Part shown: positions 63,301-64,000 of the stretch, piece by piece
Numbering within the stretch: the first letter of the stretch is position 1
Layout of the letters: each line of letters starts with the position of its first letter
DNA from: Caccoplasma_A sp045587545
GTDB lineage: Bacteria; Bacteroidota; Bacteroidia; Bacteroidales; G3-4614
Assembly: GCA_045587545.1 (NCBI GenBank)
Contig: JAZNCN010000010.1
Span: forward strand, 177,033 to 241,032
DNA: 64,000 bases
Reading direction: 5' to 3'
Position numbers and translations under genes: made by a program
Notes under the pieces: generated by a model
The model's input: only the letters and a program-made list of their open reading frames with translations
Told to the model about the DNA's origin: nothing
The model's database searches: none

Positions 63301-64000
63301 TAGTTGATCCAGAGGTGTCGGTTACAATAAATCCTGCAGAAGGTGGAGCGGTAACAACATCACCATCTGAAATTAATATAGGAACAGAGGTTACATTAAC
63401 AGCAGCACCAGCTGATGGTTATACCTTTGTCAATTGGATAGATGCCAATGGAGAAGAGGCAGGAACAGGTTTAACATATACTTTCTCGGCAACAAAAGAG
63501 AATAATTATACAGCAATATTTACTCCATATACAAAAATTACCCTATCTGCCACAGCCGGCGAGGAGGTAATTGTATCAGTAGTAACAGATGCTGATTGTA
63601 CAATTAAAGTAAACGATACAGAGATTGAAGTAACAGCAGGCACATCAACAGAGATAACAGCTACCGTATCGGAGAGCGGTAATTTGGAGATTGAAGCCAT
63701 AGGAGCCAACATCACATCAATAGATTGTGGCGAGAATACAGTACCAACAGAGTTGCCCACAACCATAACCGAGGTTGTGTTGCGTAATGTAGATGCAGGA
63801 GAGGTTGAAATTGATGCACCTCTATTGGAGAAGATAACCGTAGTATCAGAAGCACCTGAACATGAAGCAACAGGAGAAGATTATGATTATAAAGTAGCAA
63901 CAGTTGTTCCAACATCAGACTTAAGTCAAGGAGTACAAGTTGTAGTAGAGAAAGAGATAAACACACCACAACCACTACAAGATAAAGGAACACCTTCATA
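60366..64000 (+). CDS. Giant secreted repeat protein, 3' end outside window
   Basis: The frame is open from ATG 60366 to the window end, at least 1211 residues with no stop. A signal peptide (about 1-25, ending DALA) is followed by a region of unknown fold. InlB B-repeat-like modules come next, each with ATPAxGYxFVNW and YTANF: about residues 225-297, 457-540, 540-617, 618-700 and again about 979-1057. Between the first two lies an F5/8 type C-like domain (about 298-455, with NMIDGLTNTFWHSYY and PHYVQFNLGSIQEFDKF). About 795-978 form another beta-rich domain. This is a likely surface adhesin or glycan binder. A sorting tail would lie beyond the window. Ligand unknown. Confidence 0.88.
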   Translation, partial: MKKHFLWALTLALIALFSFQDALADYCTYSGNMSSSRKLNSFTLTDGTNSLTVSSIQTSTTDAVYKDKTSSVLSTTAGSTLRFSALDATEYTWLHIYVYIDYGNNQTFNTTANNTGTVTNDEENEVYGDLVSYSCYDVNNDASNQSWKNILGETVSNSGNATVSGVPSWTLPADLAAGTYRLRLKSDWSSIDPCGTTKYNNADNHTPTALGGCICDITIKIIAKERTISVKQNYEQAGTVTGGTTASGDITITATPASGYEFVNWTLEGEEVSTSATYTDITDGDKTYTANFRKVLDRSGWEITVDGEGYDSTNSSSSVEGPKSNMIDGLTNTFWHSYYSGQSSSWGNENLPHYVQFNLGSIQEFDKFKYVSRNASTSQNGNIVNYQLYVSDSDMASSLGNGSIPTNGTLISSGAFTYDGSSAEHMVDLGQLYSGQYIFFLATSENGSQNKFANCAEFYLYQYNFDVTINVEAGEGGSAEITEGGSGTSATVSSGASVTLTATPADGYGFVNWTNSEGTVVSTDATYTFTATTNDTYTANFAEKIVVTIASNDDAMGTVRFSEGEGTTKELGSGASVTIIAEPISTAYKFVQWEDGTTAATRTIENITESATYTATFAAKQIYTVTVTTPEVAGGDVTYTVNGEGVTESTVIYEGDELVFTASENRGYKFVEWSDGVNQLSANTEYTTTATANMTIVPVYASLKAFTFEVEQPQGATITVADSEGNDISEQTVYERDVITISIAVDAIYKLNGLYVNGNQQGLDANNTVIYTLTDAIESPITITAQTARLTQDEMYEAMAKPTFTKLGNLMNTRGVEIMSGAQNIIPGTIDLSGLDYVTDGNQKDAEGNMVKVPTGATSPIYVSPGANFDLKLTLYTNAWGGMQFFQYHNAFNNETASYGYYGTYGAHNAAKFWEDASADAEIAVDQENSTITINVSLSENVNVGDIVVFRAMSANSGASIDADGTYSEGTYLDILFYVVDPEVSVTINPAEGGAVTTSPSEINIGTEVTLTAAPADGYTFVNWIDANGEEAGTGLTYTFSATKENNYTAIFTPYTKITLSATAGEEVIVSVVTDADCTIKVNDTEIEVTAGTSTEITATVSESGNLEIEAIGANITSIDCGENTVPTELPTTITEVVLRNVDAGEVEIDAPLLEKITVVSEAPEHEATGEDYDYKVATVVPTSDLSQGVQVVVEKEINTPQPLQDKGTPS

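Overview
This 64 kb window looks like a chromosomal segment of an anaerobic member of the order Bacteroidales. The evidence is low GC, many promoters of the Bacteroidetes type (TAnnTTTG at -7, TTTG about 20 bases upstream), almost no Shine-Dalgarno sequences, and family-typical gene blocks: parE-coaD-S41 protease, frdCAB, and the NagB-like/LmbE fusion. Five large secreted proteins end in tails resembling type IX secretion (Por) sorting domains, although no type IX machinery lies in the window. I cannot place the genus. No rRNA, tRNA, transposase, phage gene or CRISPR array was seen.

Layout. 0-7.4 kb: a GH2 beta-galactosidase whose 5' end lies outside the window, a surface lipoprotein with a poly-G tract upstream, and a GH84 hexosaminidase. 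7.5-12.8 kb: a minus-strand unit (XRE-cupin regulator, acyl-CoA ligase, proB), a radical SAM gene with a small membrane protein, and a DUF4294 gene. 13-19.6 kb: nagA, then the operon dapB-lepB-wbqC-MFS, divergent from a DUF2851 gene. 19.7-24.7 kb: three secreted proteins of unknown role with sorting tails; two share about 190 bp of nearly identical tail DNA. 25-34 kb: NADH dehydrogenase II, then a SAM-II riboswitch followed by metK, a cation/proton antiporter, a trypsin-fold protease and an outer-membrane barrel. 34-50 kb: gyrB, adenine deaminase, the NagB-like/LmbE fusion divergent from true nagB, an SDR gene, nadB, parE-coaD-S41 protease, a nuclease-fold membrane protein, rhomboid and HU. 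50-56 kb: a tight minus-strand peptide operon (amidotransferase-dipeptidase fusion, M28 peptidase, sufE, POT transporter), then asd. 56.5-60 kb: frdC-frdA-frdB. 60.4 kb to the end: a very large repeat-rich secreted protein that runs off the window.

How the genes fit together. GH2, GH84, nagA and nagB point to use of galactose- and GlcNAc-containing glycans. NADH dehydrogenase II, fumarate reductase and NadB (which can pass electrons to fumarate) fit a menaquinone-fumarate anaerobic metabolism. dapB and asd belong to lysine/diaminopimelate synthesis.

The most unusual signal is a 39-nt palindromic repeat. One copy lies free in the spacer after frdB, and two lie in frame inside the C-terminal tail codons of two secreted proteins. 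This looks like a mobile palindrome that has become protein sequence. Other points worth attention are the SAM-II riboswitch, the degenerate NagB domain in the fusion protein, a terminator-like leader hairpin ahead of the giant protein, and families of short intergenic repeats.
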